Assembly (NCBI RefSeq): GCF_000179615.1
Contig: NZ_AEDD01000012.1
Coordinates: 1-64,000, forward strand
Direction: 5' to 3'
DNA length: 64,000 nt
Source of the DNA: Paenibacillus curdlanolyticus YK9
Lineage (GTDB): Bacteria; Bacillota; Bacilli; Paenibacillales; Paenibacillaceae
The position numbers and the translations under genes are program-made. Under the pieces are notes generated by a model. The model saw only the letters and a list, made by a program, of their open reading frames with translations, ran no database searches and had not been told where the DNA came from. Shown here piece by piece: positions 17,020 to 28,265 of this stretch (position 1 is the first letter of the stretch; the number at the start of each line of letters is the position of its first letter).

Positions 17020-18483
17020 CTAGCTTGCCGCTTTGCTCAGCTTTTGCTGGACAACATCCAGCGCTTTGTTGAGCTGTACATCATGCTTCGTGTCGCGAAT
17101 CCACGCTACAACCTCTTTCTCAATAGCGTCGGCTGTTGCATTGTTCACAACCCCGTTCACCGGCAGATCTGACGCTTGCTGGAATTGGCGAACCGCTTGA
17201 TCAGTCACCGCGCTAAAGTAGCCATCGCTACGGTCCACTTTATAACCCAGCGCCTTCAGCATCTGCTGCAGGCTGCGAACATCGTCGCCTAGTTGATCTT
17301 TGCGCAGCTCGGACGAGCGGGACAAGCGCGCTGCTTTGTATACATCAGGAGGGGCAATTTCGATGTTCGGCGAAATACCTTTCTGATGTACCCACGTGCC
17401 GTTCGGCGTCAGCCACTTGGCAATCGTCATTTTGACCATACTGCCGTCACCGAGTGTCTTATCGTAGCTGACTTGAACCGTCCCTTTGCCAAACGTCTTC
17501 GTGCCGATCAGAACAGCGCCCGCGGACTCTTGCAATGCACCCGCAAGAATTTCCGAAGCGCTTGCGCTGCCTTCGTTCGTCAGCACCGCGATCGGATAGG
17601 AACGCCCTTCGCCCTTGGACACGGTTTTCTCCCGCTTCCCGCTGCGGTCCTCCACCTGAACGAGTGTTTTGCCTTTCGCAATAAATGGTTCAATGATCGA
17701 AAGCACGACCGGAAGAACACCCCCCGGATTGTTTCGTACGTCGATCACGAGCCCTTTCATCCCTTGGCTCTCCAGCTTCTCCAGCTCTTGCGCGAAACGT
17801 TCGCCGGTATTCATCGAAAACTGGCGAATTTCAATGAGACCGACGTTGCCAGTCTTCATTGAGCCGTATACCGTCTCCACGTCAATATCGTCGCGGACAA
17901 GCTCCAGCCGAATCGGCTTCAGCGTGCCTGTACGTTGAATTTCGAGTTTCGCCTTCGTCCCTCTCGGACCGCGAATCTTGGCTACTGCATCGTTGAGCTG
18001 CAGTCCCTCCAGCTTATCTCCGTTCACCGATAGCAGAATATCCTTCGGCTGCATGCCTGCACGCTCCGCAGGAGAGCCCTTGATCGCCGAGATGACGACA
18101 ACTTTACCATTCTCCAGCGTAACTTCCGCACCGATGCCCGAGAATGAGCCGTCAATCGATTCCGAGAAATGCTTTGCCGTATCCTTCTCCATATAGACGG
18201 AGTAAGGGTCGCCAAGCGATGTCATCATGCCGGCAATCGCGCCGTTAACGACGTCCTCGCGATCGACTTCTTTGTAATATTTGTTTTCGATCAAATTCAT
18301 GACTGCGCCGAGCTTCGCCTCTTCCTTGCCGCTAAGCCCCTCAGCAGCAGCCGGTTCGCTTCCGGCCGGCACGCCGCCCATTCGCTTCACAAACCAACTC
18401 TCCGTCACCATCAACGTCCCGAGCACGGATATCACCATTGTAACAGCCATAAAAGCCGCTACGGTACGCGCTTTGAAATGCAT
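17020..18483 (-). CDS. ctpB: S41-family carboxy-terminal processing protease (CtpA/CtpB type)
   Basis: A 487-residue membrane-anchored serine protease. Order: N-terminal signal anchor (about residues 8-30), S41 N-domain, PDZ (about 100-185, GSPAERAGMQPKDIL) and S41 core. The catalytic Ser is in NEGSASASEILAGAL and the Lys in GTKTFGKGTVQ. A C-terminal peptidoglycan-binding domain follows (LQQMLKALGYKVDRSDGYFS). In Bacillus, CtpB cleaves SpoIVFA to activate sigma-K during sporulation; other homologues process envelope proteins. I use ATG 18483 (AGGTGG eight bases upstream) rather than the ATG eight codons earlier, which has GGAG directly against it. It follows the FtsEX/M23 genes but a terminator separates them. 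Confidence 0.9.
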   Translation of the reverse strand: MHFKARTVAAFMAVTMVISVLGTLMVTESWFVKRMGGVPAGSEPAAAEGLSGKEEAKLGAVMNLIENKYYKEVDREDVVNGAIAGMMTSLGDPYSVYMEKDTAKHFSESIDGSFSGIGAEVTLENGKVVVISAIKGSPAERAGMQPKDILLSVNGDKLEGLQLNDAVAKIRGPRGTKAKLEIQRTGTLKPIRLELVRDDIDVETVYGSMKTGNVGLIEIRQFSMNTGERFAQELEKLESQGMKGLVIDVRNNPGGVLPVVLSIIEPFIAKGKTLVQVEDRSGKREKTVSKGEGRSYPIAVLTNEGSASASEILAGALQESAGAVLIGTKTFGKGTVQVSYDKTLGDGSMVKMTIAKWLTPNGTWVHQKGISPNIEIAPPDVYKAARLSRSSELRKDQLGDDVRSLQQMLKALGYKVDRSDGYFSAVTDQAVRQFQQASDLPVNGVVNNATADAIEKEVVAWIRDTKHDVQLNKALDVVQQKLSKAAS

Positions 18484-18602
18484 GTCGTCACCACCTTGTC
18501 TTTCCATCTCCGTTGTTCGGACCCCGCTTCATGGGCGCCCGTTTCAACACAACTAGTAGTATATGACAAGCCTTCCCGTTTTATTTGGCAAATTCTCAGA
18601 TA

Positions 18603-18630
18603 TAAGGAAAGGAGCCACTCTCGTGACTCC
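18603..18630 (-). terminator. Terminator after the ftsEX-M23 operon
   Basis: On the minus strand GGAGTCAC pairs with GTGGCTCC (one wobble) around a GAGA loop, followed by TTTCCTTATA. It lies 35 bp after the M23 peptidase stop. Confidence 0.6.
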
Positions 18631-18664
18631 GCTCCCATTCTCGTATAATCGATCGATGATTGCG

Positions 18665-19879
18665 TTATTTCAAATAACTCGAAGGATCCTTCGGCGTGCC
18701 GTTGATGCGCACCTCAAAGTGAAGATGGTTGCCCGTAGAGTTGCCGGTCGAGCCAACCTCGGCGATTTTCTCGCCGCGCTTCACGTTCTCGCCTACCTTC
18801 ACTTTAATGCCGCCTGTCCGAATATGGCCGTATAACGTCCACAATCCATTGCCATGATCCAAAATAACGGTGTTGCCGTATCCGCTTGTCCAGCCCGCCG
18901 TAATGACAACGCCTGATTCCGCTGCATAAATATTCGTCCCCGCAGGGGCTGCGAAATCAATGCCTGCATGGAGCTTCTTCGTATGATAAATCGGATGAAT
19001 GCGGTAGCCGAAGCCCGAGCTGACACGATAAGCATCCTTCAGCGGAATCCCAAGCTTGCCGCCTGTGTAGAATACCGTCTGCTTCTTCTGCGCTTCGCGT
19101 TTCTTGCGCTCCAGCTCAGCCGTTTTCTTCGCCAGATCGATCAGCAGCTGCTCCTGCTCCTCGCTAATATCCTCAAGCTCTTCCATTTGCTTGTTATATT
19201 GCGCGATCATCGTTTCTTTCTTTTTCTCTTTGACTACGAGCACGCCTTGGTATGCATCCAGCTTCTCGTACATCCCTTTGACATCCTTAAGGTTCTGCTC
19301 AACCTCCGCCTTCGCTTTGGCGATGAGCGCCTTATCCTTCTTATGCTCCTCCAGGATGTTCTTGTCCTGGTTCACAATCGATTGCAGCGCATCGAACCGG
19401 TCGATAAAATCAGTAAAGCTCGTCGCGCTCATAAGAACATCCAAATACGAAACCGTACCGTTCTGGTACATAATTCGAATACGCGATTGAAGCATCCGCG
19501 CACGTTGCGTTACGCGATCCTCCGCCGCTTCGAGCTGCTCGCCCGCAGCCATCAGATCGTCCTCGGTCTGATTGATTTGCTGCTGCACGCCATTCATTTG
19601 CTGCCCGATATCATCCATCTGCTGCAAAATCTCATTAACTGACGTCGCCGCCTCGTTCTTCAGCGCAAGCACTTCCTTGCTCTGCTGCTCCGCAGACTTG
19701 CGCGCGTTCGCCGCCTCGCTCGCCTGCTTCTTGATCGTGGCCAATTGCTTATTAATCTCGTTGACCTTGGAGGATGCCTCAATCTCTGGCGCTTGGGAGC
19801 TAGCCTGCCAAACGGTAGCCGTCATTAGCAGCGCTGTCAGCGCCACTATCGTTTTTTTCCATGTTCCAGACCTCTTCAC
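18665..19879 (-). CDS. EnvC-like coiled-coil M23 peptidoglycan hydrolase
   Basis: About 404 residues. A signal sequence (ALTALLMTATVWQA) is followed by two long coiled-coil regions (about residues 35-120 and 155-255) and a C-terminal LytM/M23 domain with zinc ligands in HAGIDFAAP and HLHFEV. FtsE-FtsX-type complexes use ATP hydrolysis to switch a coiled-coil hydrolase outside the membrane (EnvC in E. coli, PcsB in streptococci, CwlO in Bacillus). Location directly after ftsX makes this the probable partner here. The first possible start is GTG 19891, immediately after the ftsX stop. GTG 19879 is preferred because AGGTGA lies eight bases upstream. Translation is therefore coupled to ftsX. Both catalytic motifs are intact, unlike EnvC, which only activates amidases. 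Confidence 0.9.
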   Translation of the reverse strand: MKRSGTWKKTIVALTALLMTATVWQASSQAPEIEASSKVNEINKQLATIKKQASEAANARKSAEQQSKEVLALKNEAATSVNEILQQMDDIGQQMNGVQQQINQTEDDLMAAGEQLEAAEDRVTQRARMLQSRIRIMYQNGTVSYLDVLMSATSFTDFIDRFDALQSIVNQDKNILEEHKKDKALIAKAKAEVEQNLKDVKGMYEKLDAYQGVLVVKEKKKETMIAQYNKQMEELEDISEEQEQLLIDLAKKTAELERKKREAQKKQTVFYTGGKLGIPLKDAYRVSSGFGYRIHPIYHTKKLHAGIDFAAPAGTNIYAAESGVVITAGWTSGYGNTVILDHGNGLWTLYGHIRTGGIKVKVGENVKRGEKIAEVGSTGNSTGNHLHFEVRINGTPKDPSSYLK

Positions 19880-19891
19880 GTTCTCGTTCAC

Positions 19892-20809
19892 CTACACTTT
19901 CAAATACTTGCGTACTGAAATGGTGCTGCCCCAAACGCCGATCAGCGTCCCGAGCCCTACGATGACGACCGTCAACAAAAATACGACGTCTTGGAATTTC
20001 ACTAACGTAATCATGGAGAGCACCAGATCGAACTGGTTGCTCTGCGAAATTTTCCAATAGCCATACAGCAGCGCGCCTAGTGTCAGCAACGAGGCCCCAA
20101 AGCCGATAATGGCGCCCTCTACGAAAAATGGCCACCGGATAAAGCCGTTCGTTGCGCCAACCAGCTTCATGATGCCGATCTCGCGCCTGCGGTGGATAAT
20201 CGTCATTTTGATTGTGTTCGATATGAGGAACATAGCCGTAACCGCAAGCCCGATGACGACAATGAAGCCAAAGGTGCGAAGCGCGGAAGTGATTTTGAAT
20301 ATTTTCTCAACCGTGCCTTGGCCATATTTCACGTTCGCGATCGGCTTCAGCGGGTCCGAATTGTTAATCGCCTCGATCTTATCCGCCACGGCGGCAATCG
20401 TCTTCGGCTCGAACACCTCAATCGTGAAGGAGTCCGGCAACGGATTGTTCGTCTTATCGAATCCTTCAAGCAAGGCCTTACCGTCTTTCCCCAGGCTCTT
20501 ACGAAGATTTTCCAGCCCTGCATCCTTGGATACGAAAACAATACTCTTCACATCCGGCATATTGCCGATATCGTTATTCAGCTTGTCTACGACCGCCTTG
20601 TCTACGTCCACCTGAAGAAACACCCGGATCTGCACCTGGCTTTCTACCTGATCCGCAAAGTGGCTCACGTTAAGCGACAAGAGGAGAAACACGCCGAGAA
20701 TAAAAAGCGAGATAAAAATAGAAGCGACCGAGGCGAACGACATCCAGCCGTTGCGCGCTACGTTCTTGACCCCTTCTCGCAAATGTCTTAACAGGGTCCT
20801 AATTTTCAT
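19892..20809 (-). CDS. ftsX: Cell division ABC transporter permease FtsX
   Basis: A 305-residue four-helix membrane protein: one helix near residue 25-47, a large extracytoplasmic loop (about 50-180) and three C-terminal helices. The KLVGATNGFIRWPFFVEG segment between helices 2 and 3 is typical of FtsX. It works with FtsE to transmit ATP hydrolysis to cell-wall hydrolases at sites of growth or division. ATG start with GGGGAG seven bases upstream. It overlaps ftsE by 11 bp and abuts the M23 hydrolase gene, giving a tight three-gene operon. Confidence 0.97.
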   Translation of the reverse strand: MKIRTLLRHLREGVKNVARNGWMSFASVASIFISLFILGVFLLLSLNVSHFADQVESQVQIRVFLQVDVDKAVVDKLNNDIGNMPDVKSIVFVSKDAGLENLRKSLGKDGKALLEGFDKTNNPLPDSFTIEVFEPKTIAAVADKIEAINNSDPLKPIANVKYGQGTVEKIFKITSALRTFGFIVVIGLAVTAMFLISNTIKMTIIHRRREIGIMKLVGATNGFIRWPFFVEGAIIGFGASLLTLGALLYGYWKISQSNQFDLVLSMITLVKFQDVVFLLTVVIVGLGTLIGVWGSTISVRKYLKV

Positions 20810-21485
20810 AACCGTACTCCCCTCTTACCTCATCGCGTACGATTGTCCCGTTCTCGATGGCGATGACGCGCTTGCGAAGCGAGTTTACGATCTCGCGGTT
20901 ATGCGTGGCCATAATGATGGTCGCGCCGCGAAAATTGATTTCTTCAAGCAAGTTCATAATGCCCCATGAGGTTTCAGGGTCGAGGTTGCCCGTCGGCTCA
21001 TCTGCAACGATAACGGACGGGTTGTTGATAATCGCCCGAGCGATCGCAACGCGCTGCTGCTCGCCGCCTGACAGCTGGGATGGCAGGCTGTTATGCTTGC
21101 CTTTAAGCCCGACCATCTCAATCACTTCCATCGTTCGCTTGCGCATATGGCGGCGGGGCGCTTCAATAACCTCCATCGCAAAAGCGATATTTTCGTAGAC
21201 GGACATTTTGGGAAGCAGCCGGAAATCTTGAAAAATAACGCCGATGTTGCGACGCACATAAGGAATTTTGCGAGGTTTCAGCTTGCCTATATTAAAGCCG
21301 TTCACCGAGATCTGCCCTTTGGTCGGAATTTCCTCCCGATAGATCAGCTTCATAAACGTGGATTTGCCTGCGCCGGAAGGTCCGACGAGGTATACAAAGT
21401 CATTACGATCTATTTGTACCGATACGCCACGAAGCGCGTGCGTGCCGTCTGCATACGTCTTCCATACATCCTGCATTTCGATCAC
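20799..21485 (-). CDS. ftsE: Cell division ATP-binding protein FtsE
   Basis: A 228-residue ABC ATPase. It shows Walker [11 protein letters not shown] (residues 35-44), signature [14 protein letters not shown], Walker [14 protein letters not shown] and the H-loop MATHNREIV. It energises FtsX. The start is GTG with AGGATGTGA just upstream. First gene of the ftsE-ftsX-M23 operon. In Bacillus the cytochrome gene cccB precedes ftsE; it is absent here. Confidence 0.97.
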   Translation of the reverse strand: MIEMQDVWKTYADGTHALRGVSVQIDRNDFVYLVGPSGAGKSTFMKLIYREEIPTKGQISVNGFNIGKLKPRKIPYVRRNIGVIFQDFRLLPKMSVYENIAFAMEVIEAPRRHMRKRTMEVIEMVGLKGKHNSLPSQLSGGEQQRVAIARAIINNPSVIVADEPTGNLDPETSWGIMNLLEEINFRGATIIMATHNREIVNSLRKRVIAIENGTIVRDEVRGEYGYEN

Positions 21486-21749
21486 GTTATCACATCCTGT
21501 AAGTAGTCAGCACAACTATTTCGACAGGAAGAAGCGAAATCCTCTATAAAACCGTCCTTTTCCACCTTTTTTAACAATTCTAATGCAAATGGCATTCGAC
21601 AAAAGCACGATAAAATAATGGTCGAATCTGGAATTCACAGATTCATCCTTCAGGAAAAAGCCTTCGCTTGCGAACAGCTGTAGTCTTTAGGAAAACTTTA
21701 ACTGAAAATGGGCTCTGCCGCCGTAACTTCCGGGTTCGTCCGAGCGTCA

Positions 21750-21763
21750 TTAGTTTCAACTAA
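21750..21763. promoter_or_regulatory. Short palindrome before the secreted-protein gene
   Basis: TTAGTT-TC-AACTAA, 10 bp before the ribosome site of the gene at 21783. It could be an operator or a small hairpin in the leader. The rest of the 297-bp divergent spacer (ftsE on the left) shows no promoter that I can defend. Confidence 0.25.
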
Positions 21764-21782
21764 CAATTGGGAGGAATGGATG

Positions 21783-22637
21783 ATGCGGGGGAAGCTTCGA
21801 ATGCAAAGCTTGGCTGCGTGCTGCGCACTCTTGCTAGTGGCGTCAGTGCCTGCCAGCGTTGATGCGGCGAACAGCAAGCCGGCGCCAGCCAAAGATTTAT
21901 TGCAAGCGAGCAATCTGGATATCGCTTACGCGAATAATAAGGGGACGATGCTCCTCAGCCTCGGCTTAACGAAGACGGACGACGCGGAGCGGTATACGCG
22001 AACGATCTGCGAGCCGAACAAACCTTTCGCGATCGTGCATTCCGGCTATCAAGAGGGTGACGACCAAGGTACCGGACGCCAGACAGCAGCAAACTTCGCC
22101 CATGAAGCCGGGGCATTGTTTTATACCAAATGGGACGGCAAAGCGGCCGCAAACCAGACCTGCATCCTCTCCACTACGGATGCATGGTCCAGTTATAAGT
22201 TCTTGGCCTATAAGCCTGCTAATGGCGAAAAGCTGACCGCAGCCATCGTCAAACGAATCGAGGCGGTAAGGCAGCGCAAGGTCGTTAAACATGAACGCAT
22301 CGGGACGATCAGCCAGAATACCGCCGTGGCGGTCGTGCAATATGAGCCCCGCAAAGGCGAGAATCCGCTGGCGGGGATCGCATTAGTCACGCCTGATACG
22401 ACCATCCTGCTCCCTCTGTCCGGCAATGACGATCCAAATTCAACTTGGCGCGTCGATGACGGCGGCGTCATCGACGCGAGCCAATTCCGCGTGATCGTCT
22501 CGGCCAAATCGGCTAGCGGGTATGCGCTGGGGCTGGAGTGGTACGGTGCGGAGGGCAATTCCATCTATGTGCTGAAGCAAACGGGACGACGCTTTGACCC
22601 CATCATGCATCAAGGGCGTTACATGGCGCCCGTATAA
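21783..22637 (+). CDS. Secreted protein of unknown function
   Basis: A 284-residue protein with a clear signal peptide (MRGKLRMQSLAACCALLLVASVPASVDA, likely cleavage after VDA). The mature part is predicted mostly as beta strands and contains two Cys (in RTICEP and NQTCIL) that could form a disulphide. I do not recognise a family. ATG 21783 is preferred over the ATG just before it because GGAGG is then eight bases away. It stands between divergent ftsE and the VanW-type gene, 143 bp upstream of the latter on the same strand. No terminator is obvious between them, so the two secreted proteins may be co-expressed. Confidence 0.8.
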   Translation: MRGKLRMQSLAACCALLLVASVPASVDAANSKPAPAKDLLQASNLDIAYANNKGTMLLSLGLTKTDDAERYTRTICEPNKPFAIVHSGYQEGDDQGTGRQTAANFAHEAGALFYTKWDGKAAANQTCILSTTDAWSSYKFLAYKPANGEKLTAAIVKRIEAVRQRKVVKHERIGTISQNTAVAVVQYEPRKGENPLAGIALVTPDTTILLPLSGNDDPNSTWRVDDGGVIDASQFRVIVSAKSASGYALGLEWYGAEGNSIYVLKQTGRRFDPIMHQGRYMAPV

Positions 22638-22780
22638 GCTGCTTGCAAACGAAAAAATGCAACTAGCAAGAAACGATTGATGAACAATTAGCAAGTTTGC
22701 GCCGCATGTCTGCATATGTTGTTCAAGTGGGCTTGGGCTTAAGCTTAGGCGGAAGCGATTAGAGGAGGGCATAACGACGA

Positions 22781-24250
22781 ATGAAACGAATGCACATCGT
22801 AGTTACGGTTGTGTTAGGCTTACTGCTGCTCGCCTCGGTCGGTTGGGGAGCGGTATGGATGTACGCCAAAGGAACAGACGTCCCCCAAGGCGTGAAGGCT
22901 GCTGGCATTCCAATCGGCGGAATGGATATCGACGAGGCAGTCGCTGCCTTGTCGCAGTACGCGACCAATTGGGAGCAGCAGCAGGCGATCGTCAAAGCGA
23001 ATGATCAAGGCGGCGATGACCGCGTCTGGACGTTGAAGGAGCTCGGGTATTCCATTAATGTGAAGGATGCGGTAGCGGCGCTGGAGAAGCTTCACGATGG
23101 TTCGATCATCGAGCGTGCCCGCTACCGGCGTGATTTTCAATCAGAGCTTCATATCAGCTTCGCCGCTGATTCGACCGTATTGACGAATACCTTAAAGAAG
23201 GAATGGGGCTGGCTGGAGCACAGCGTAGCGACGAATGCGACTCGCACAATTACGTCTAACGACCGCGTCGTCTATACGCCGCATCAGGTCGCCTATCGGG
23301 TAGACCGCGATACGATACAGGCCAAGATTGATCAATGGGCAAAAAACAGTCAATCCAAGCCGCCAGCTAGTCCGGCCGACATCGCCAAGATCGCGCAGCA
23401 AAAGCTGGAGGTTCAGCTTCCGATCAAAACCGTCGAGCCGGAAGTGACGCTGGAGAAGCTAAAGGCGGAAGGCATCGACCGGATGATCATGTCCTTCACG
23501 ACGGATTTTGCCTCCAGCGCTTCAGGCCGTGCTTATAACGTTACGGCGACTGCCAAGACGCTTAACAATGTGGTGCTCGCACCTGACGAAGTATTCGATT
23601 ATCGCAAGATCGTCTCGGCAACCGAGAAAAATGTAGGCTATCGCGAAGCGCCAGTCATTCAAAACGGCAAGCTTGTCCCGGGAGTCGGCGGCGGCATCTG
23701 CCAAGTATCCAGCACGTTATACAATGCCGTTATTCGGGCAGGCATCGATATCGTGGAGCGGCGCAATCACTCCCTCCCCGTCTCCTACTTGCCAATCGGG
23801 CAGGACGCGACCTTCGCGGACGGCGCGATTAACTTCCGATTCCGCAACTCAACCGGCAAGCATCTTATCATTCGCACCGTCGTCGAGAATCGGAAGCTGA
23901 CCGTTAAGCTGTTCGGGACGCTGCCGGAAAATGTCCGGTATGATATCGAATCGGTCAAAGTCAAAACGATTGAGCCTGCGGTCAAAGAGGTCGTCAGCGA
24001 TCAGGTGCCAGCAGGCGGCCGCCTTATTCTGCAGCAGGGCAAAGTCGGCTATATCGTCGAGACTTATCGCACGTACTTCAAAGACGGCGTCGAGGTTTCG
24101 CGCAAGCGCATCTCCCGCGACACATATAAAGCGCAGCCAACTACGGTTGGCGTGAGCAAAGATACAGCGCCCCAGAATGGCAAAGGCCCTGGAGCACCTA
24201 AAGGCAATGAGCCTGACGATGCCATCATCGAGGATGGCGTGGGCGCATAA
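22781..24250 (+). CDS. VanW-family protein with putative peptidoglycan-binding and G5 domains
   Basis: 489 residues. A signal anchor (residues 4-27) is followed by a duplicated putative peptidoglycan-binding region (about 35-220), the VanW domain (about 255-385, with GGGICQVSSTLYNAVIRAG and RRNHSLPVSYLP) and a G5 domain (about 395-450). A short Pro/Asn-rich tail ends the protein. VanW domains occur in many Gram-positive envelope proteins; the name comes from vancomycin clusters but the domain itself has not been shown to give resistance, and no van genes are present. It is likely a cell-wall-associated protein. GAGGAGGG precedes the ATG. Confidence 0.92.
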   Translation: MKRMHIVVTVVLGLLLLASVGWGAVWMYAKGTDVPQGVKAAGIPIGGMDIDEAVAALSQYATNWEQQQAIVKANDQGGDDRVWTLKELGYSINVKDAVAALEKLHDGSIIERARYRRDFQSELHISFAADSTVLTNTLKKEWGWLEHSVATNATRTITSNDRVVYTPHQVAYRVDRDTIQAKIDQWAKNSQSKPPASPADIAKIAQQKLEVQLPIKTVEPEVTLEKLKAEGIDRMIMSFTTDFASSASGRAYNVTATAKTLNNVVLAPDEVFDYRKIVSATEKNVGYREAPVIQNGKLVPGVGGGICQVSSTLYNAVIRAGIDIVERRNHSLPVSYLPIGQDATFADGAINFRFRNSTGKHLIIRTVVENRKLTVKLFGTLPENVRYDIESVKVKTIEPAVKEVVSDQVPAGGRLILQQGKVGYIVETYRTYFKDGVEVSRKRISRDTYKAQPTTVGVSKDTAPQNGKGPGAPKGNEPDDAIIEDGVGA

Positions 24251-24329
24251 GCTGCATGATGCGATGAGATCAAGCATAAAAGGGACCTCACATAGAACGA
24301 AGGATCGAAATTGTTGGGCTCTTCTGCGA

Positions 24330-24372
24330 ATAGACGGCGGCCGTGCGATTGCACGGCGCGGTCTATTTTTTT
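24330..24372 (+). terminator. Terminator of the VanW gene
   Basis: ATAGAC...GCCGTGC pairs with GCACGGC...GTCTAT around a GATT loop, followed by T7. A textbook intrinsic terminator about 80 bp after the stop. Confidence 0.85.
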
Positions 24373-24381
24373 CTTATATAG

Positions 24382-24419
24382 ATAAAAAGAACGCTCTGCC
24401 CAAATGGCAAAGCGTTCTT
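24382..24419 (-). terminator. Terminator of the arg operon (after argH)
   Basis: AAGAACGCT and AGCGTTCTT form a 9-bp stem with an inner GCC/GGC, followed on the minus strand by TTTTT. It starts 5 bp after the argH stop. Confidence 0.85.
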
Positions 24420-24424
24420 CATAA

Positions 24425-25840
24425 CTAGCGGCTTTTCTCCACGAATTCCGTTACCCAAGCTGCGGTTGCGTCCAGCTCGCGCTCAGCGCGTGCGATCGCT
24501 TCCGTCACTTGAGGCGTCGCCGTACCGCCGTATACGTTACGGGCGTTCACAACGTTCTCTGGCTGCAGCACCGAGTAGATGCGGTCATCGAACAACGGCG
24601 AGAACTGCTTGAACTCTTCCAGCGTCAGGTCGAGCAAATATTTGCCCTGCTGGATGCAGTACAGCACCGTTTTGCCGATCACTTCATGCGCTTGGCGGAA
24701 TGGCAGGCCTTTGCCTACGAGGAAATCCGCGATGTCCGTTGCGTTCGAGAAGTCCTGGTTCACGGCTTGACGCATCGTGTCCTTGTTCACCTTCATCGTC
24801 GCGATCATCGGAGCGAACAATTGAAGCGCGCCTTGCAGCGTGCGAACCGTATCGAACATGCCCTCTTTATCTTCCTGCATGTCCTTGTTGTAGGCGAGCG
24901 GAAGCGACTTGAGCACTGTCAACAGGCCCACGAGGTTGCCGTACACACGGCCTGTTTTGCCGCGCACAAGCTCCGGAACGTCCGGGTTTTTCTTCTGCGG
25001 CATAATGCTGCTGCCTGTGCAGAAGGCGTCATCCAGCTCGACAAAATGGAACTCCGTGCTCGACCAGAGGATCAGCTCCTCCGACAGGCGGGATAGATGC
25101 ATCATGATAATCGATGCATGGGACAGGAATTCGAGAATGAAGTCACGGTCGCTTACTGCGTCCAGACTGTTCTCATAGACGCGATCGAAGCCGAGCTGCT
25201 TGGCAACAAAATGGCGGTCGATCGGGAACGTCGTGCCCGCGAGTGCGCCTGCGCCGAGCGGCAGCGTGTTGATGCGCTTGTAGCTGTCTTGCAAACGCTC
25301 CGCATCACGGCCGAACATCGAAACGTAAGCCATCAGATGATGAGCGAACAGAATCGGCTGCGCGCGCTGCAGATGCGTGTAACCAGGAATAATCGTATCG
25401 ATGTTCGCTTTCGCTTGCTCGATGAGCGCCGATTGCAGCTTGTGCAGCAGATCAACGAACTCAACGACACGCTTGCGCAGGTACAAGTGCATGTCGGTTG
25501 CCACTTGGTCATTGCGGCTGCGTCCCGTATGAAGCTTGCCACCAACCGGACCGACATCGTCGATCAGTGCCTTCTCGATGTTCATGTGAATATCTTCGTC
25601 CGCAATGGCATATTCCCAGTCGCCCCGTTTGATGCGCTGGAGCACGCGGTGCAGGCCGTCCTTGATCGTATCCACATCGTCAGCAGGCAGGATGCCTTGC
25701 TTGCCGAGCATCGTAACATGCGCCAAACTGCCTTGCACGTCTTCCTCCGCCAGCTCTTTGTCAAACGTAATGGAAGCCGTATATTCCTCAACCAGTTGGT
25801 CGGTTTTTTTCGTAAAACGTCCGCCCCACAATTTACTCAC
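24425..25840 (-). CDS. argH: Argininosuccinate lyase
   Basis: A 471-residue enzyme of the fumarase/aspartase superfamily. It splits argininosuccinate into arginine and fumarate, the last step of arginine synthesis. The superfamily signature [12 protein letters not shown] is intact and contains the catalytic serine loop. GRSRNDQ and [10 protein letters not shown] also match the active site. I place the start at GTG 25840 (VSKLWGGRF) because GAGGAG is nine bases upstream; the ten extra codons to 25870 would put the ribosome site inside the gene. Last gene of the arg cluster, 129 bp after argG. Confidence 0.97.
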   Translation of the reverse strand: MSKLWGGRFTKKTDQLVEEYTASITFDKELAEEDVQGSLAHVTMLGKQGILPADDVDTIKDGLHRVLQRIKRGDWEYAIADEDIHMNIEKALIDDVGPVGGKLHTGRSRNDQVATDMHLYLRKRVVEFVDLLHKLQSALIEQAKANIDTIIPGYTHLQRAQPILFAHHLMAYVSMFGRDAERLQDSYKRINTLPLGAGALAGTTFPIDRHFVAKQLGFDRVYENSLDAVSDRDFILEFLSHASIIMMHLSRLSEELILWSSTEFHFVELDDAFCTGSSIMPQKKNPDVPELVRGKTGRVYGNLVGLLTVLKSLPLAYNKDMQEDKEGMFDTVRTLQGALQLFAPMIATMKVNKDTMRQAVNQDFSNATDIADFLVGKGLPFRQAHEVIGKTVLYCIQQGKYLLDLTLEEFKQFSPLFDDRIYSVLQPENVVNARNVYGGTATPQVTEAIARAERELDATAAWVTEFVEKSR

Positions 25841-25969
25841 GTTGTAACACTCCTCTTCGTCCTTATACACAGAAATAAGAGTCGTCGATTTCGACCCTTA
25901 TTCCTGTTTCGTGCCTATAGCGTATCTCAAATCCGCGCGGTCAGATAAGTCGCCCACGCGGGATATGGT

Positions 25970-27205
25970 TTACTTGTTGTTTTGTTCAACGCCGGAAGAA
26001 ACTTTCAGGCGCAGCGCGTTCAGGCGGATGAAGCCCGTTGCATCGCCTTGATCGTACGCTTGCGTAGGGTCCGCTTCCATCGTCGCAATGTCAGGGTTGT
26101 ACAAGCTCACTGGGCTTTGTACGCCAGCGCCGATGACATTGCCTTTATATAGCTTCAGGCGAACGACGCCGGTCACGTTCTTCTGGCTTTCTTGTACCAA
26201 TGCTTGCAGCGCAAGGCGCTCTGGCGCGAACCAGAAGCCGTTGTAAACGAGCGTAGCATATTTCGCGATCAAGCCGTCACGCAGATGCATCACGTCGCGG
26301 TCCATCGTGAGCGACTCCATTTTGCGATGAGCCGTGAACAGGATCGTGCCGCCCGGCGTCTCGTATACGCCGCGGCTCTTCATGCCGACAAAGCGGTTCT
26401 CAACCATGTCGACACGGCCGATGCCGTGTTTGCCGCCAAGCTCGTTGAGCTTGTCCATTACGCCCAGCGGGCTCAGGCGCTCGCCGTTCAGCGCGACGCA
26501 GTTGCCTTGCTCGAACGTCAGTTCAACGTACTCGGATTGATCTGGCGCGTCCTCTGGCGATACGCTCAATACGTACATATCTTTGCACGAATCGGCGCTT
26601 GGATCGAACCAAGGATCTTCCAGCATGCCGCTCTCAAAGCTGATGTGCAGCAGGTTGCGGTCCGTGGAGTAAGGCTTCGATGCCGATGCCGTTACCGGAA
26701 TGCCATGCTTCTCCGCGTAAGCGATCATCTCTGCGCGGCCTGGGAATTGCGCGCGGAACTCCTCGTTGCGCCATGGCGCGATGACTTGAATTTCCGGTGC
26801 GAGCGCGGCAGCCGTCAGTTCGAAACGAACTTGGTCGTTGCCCTTGCCTGTTGCGCCGTGCGCGATAGCCGTAGCGCCTTCTGCGCGAGCGATCTCAACC
26901 ATGCGCTTCGCGATGAGCGGACGCGCGATGGACGTGCCGAGCAGGTATTGGCCTTCATACAGCGCGCCTGCTTGGAACATTGGGTAGATGAAGTCGCTTG
27001 CGAACTCTTCCGTCAGATCGTCGATGTATACTTTTGATGCGCCGGTTGCAAGAGCTTTGGCCTCAAGGCCGTCGAGCTCTTCCTTCTGGCCGATATCCGC
27101 CGTGAACGCGATGATTTCCGCGTCGTATGTTTCTTTGAGCCATTTCAAAATAACCGATGTGTCCAAGCCGCCCGAGTAGGCAAGCACGATTTTTTCTTTT
27201 GCCAT
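25970..27205 (-). CDS. argG: Argininosuccinate synthase
   Basis: A 411-residue enzyme that joins citrulline and aspartate using ATP. The N-terminal ATP loop [12 protein letters not shown] (residues 9-20) is intact and the [13 protein letters not shown] motif is present. ATG start with AGAGGAG upstream. It lies 64 bp after argF and 129 bp before argH on the same strand, with no terminator seen in between. Confidence 0.98.
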   Translation of the reverse strand: MAKEKIVLAYSGGLDTSVILKWLKETYDAEIIAFTADIGQKEELDGLEAKALATGASKVYIDDLTEEFASDFIYPMFQAGALYEGQYLLGTSIARPLIAKRMVEIARAEGATAIAHGATGKGNDQVRFELTAAALAPEIQVIAPWRNEEFRAQFPGRAEMIAYAEKHGIPVTASASKPYSTDRNLLHISFESGMLEDPWFDPSADSCKDMYVLSVSPEDAPDQSEYVELTFEQGNCVALNGERLSPLGVMDKLNELGGKHGIGRVDMVENRFVGMKSRGVYETPGGTILFTAHRKMESLTMDRDVMHLRDGLIAKYATLVYNGFWFAPERLALQALVQESQKNVTGVVRLKLYKGNVIGAGVQSPVSLYNPDIATMEADPTQAYDQGDATGFIRLNALRLKVSSGVEQNNK

Positions 27206-27269
27206 GATTGCTAACGCTCCTCTATGATCGATAATGTCGTTGAAATCTGAAATCTATAGGTTAACAGGC

Positions 27270-28226
<957 letters not shown>

Positions 28227-28265
28227 GAATGGTCCCCCCTACTTCTTATATAGTAAGTCTCTGCC

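Noticed and set aside
22781-24250. VanW as a vancomycin resistance gene
   Set aside because: VanW domains are common in unrelated envelope proteins and no vanHAX or vanRS genes are present.
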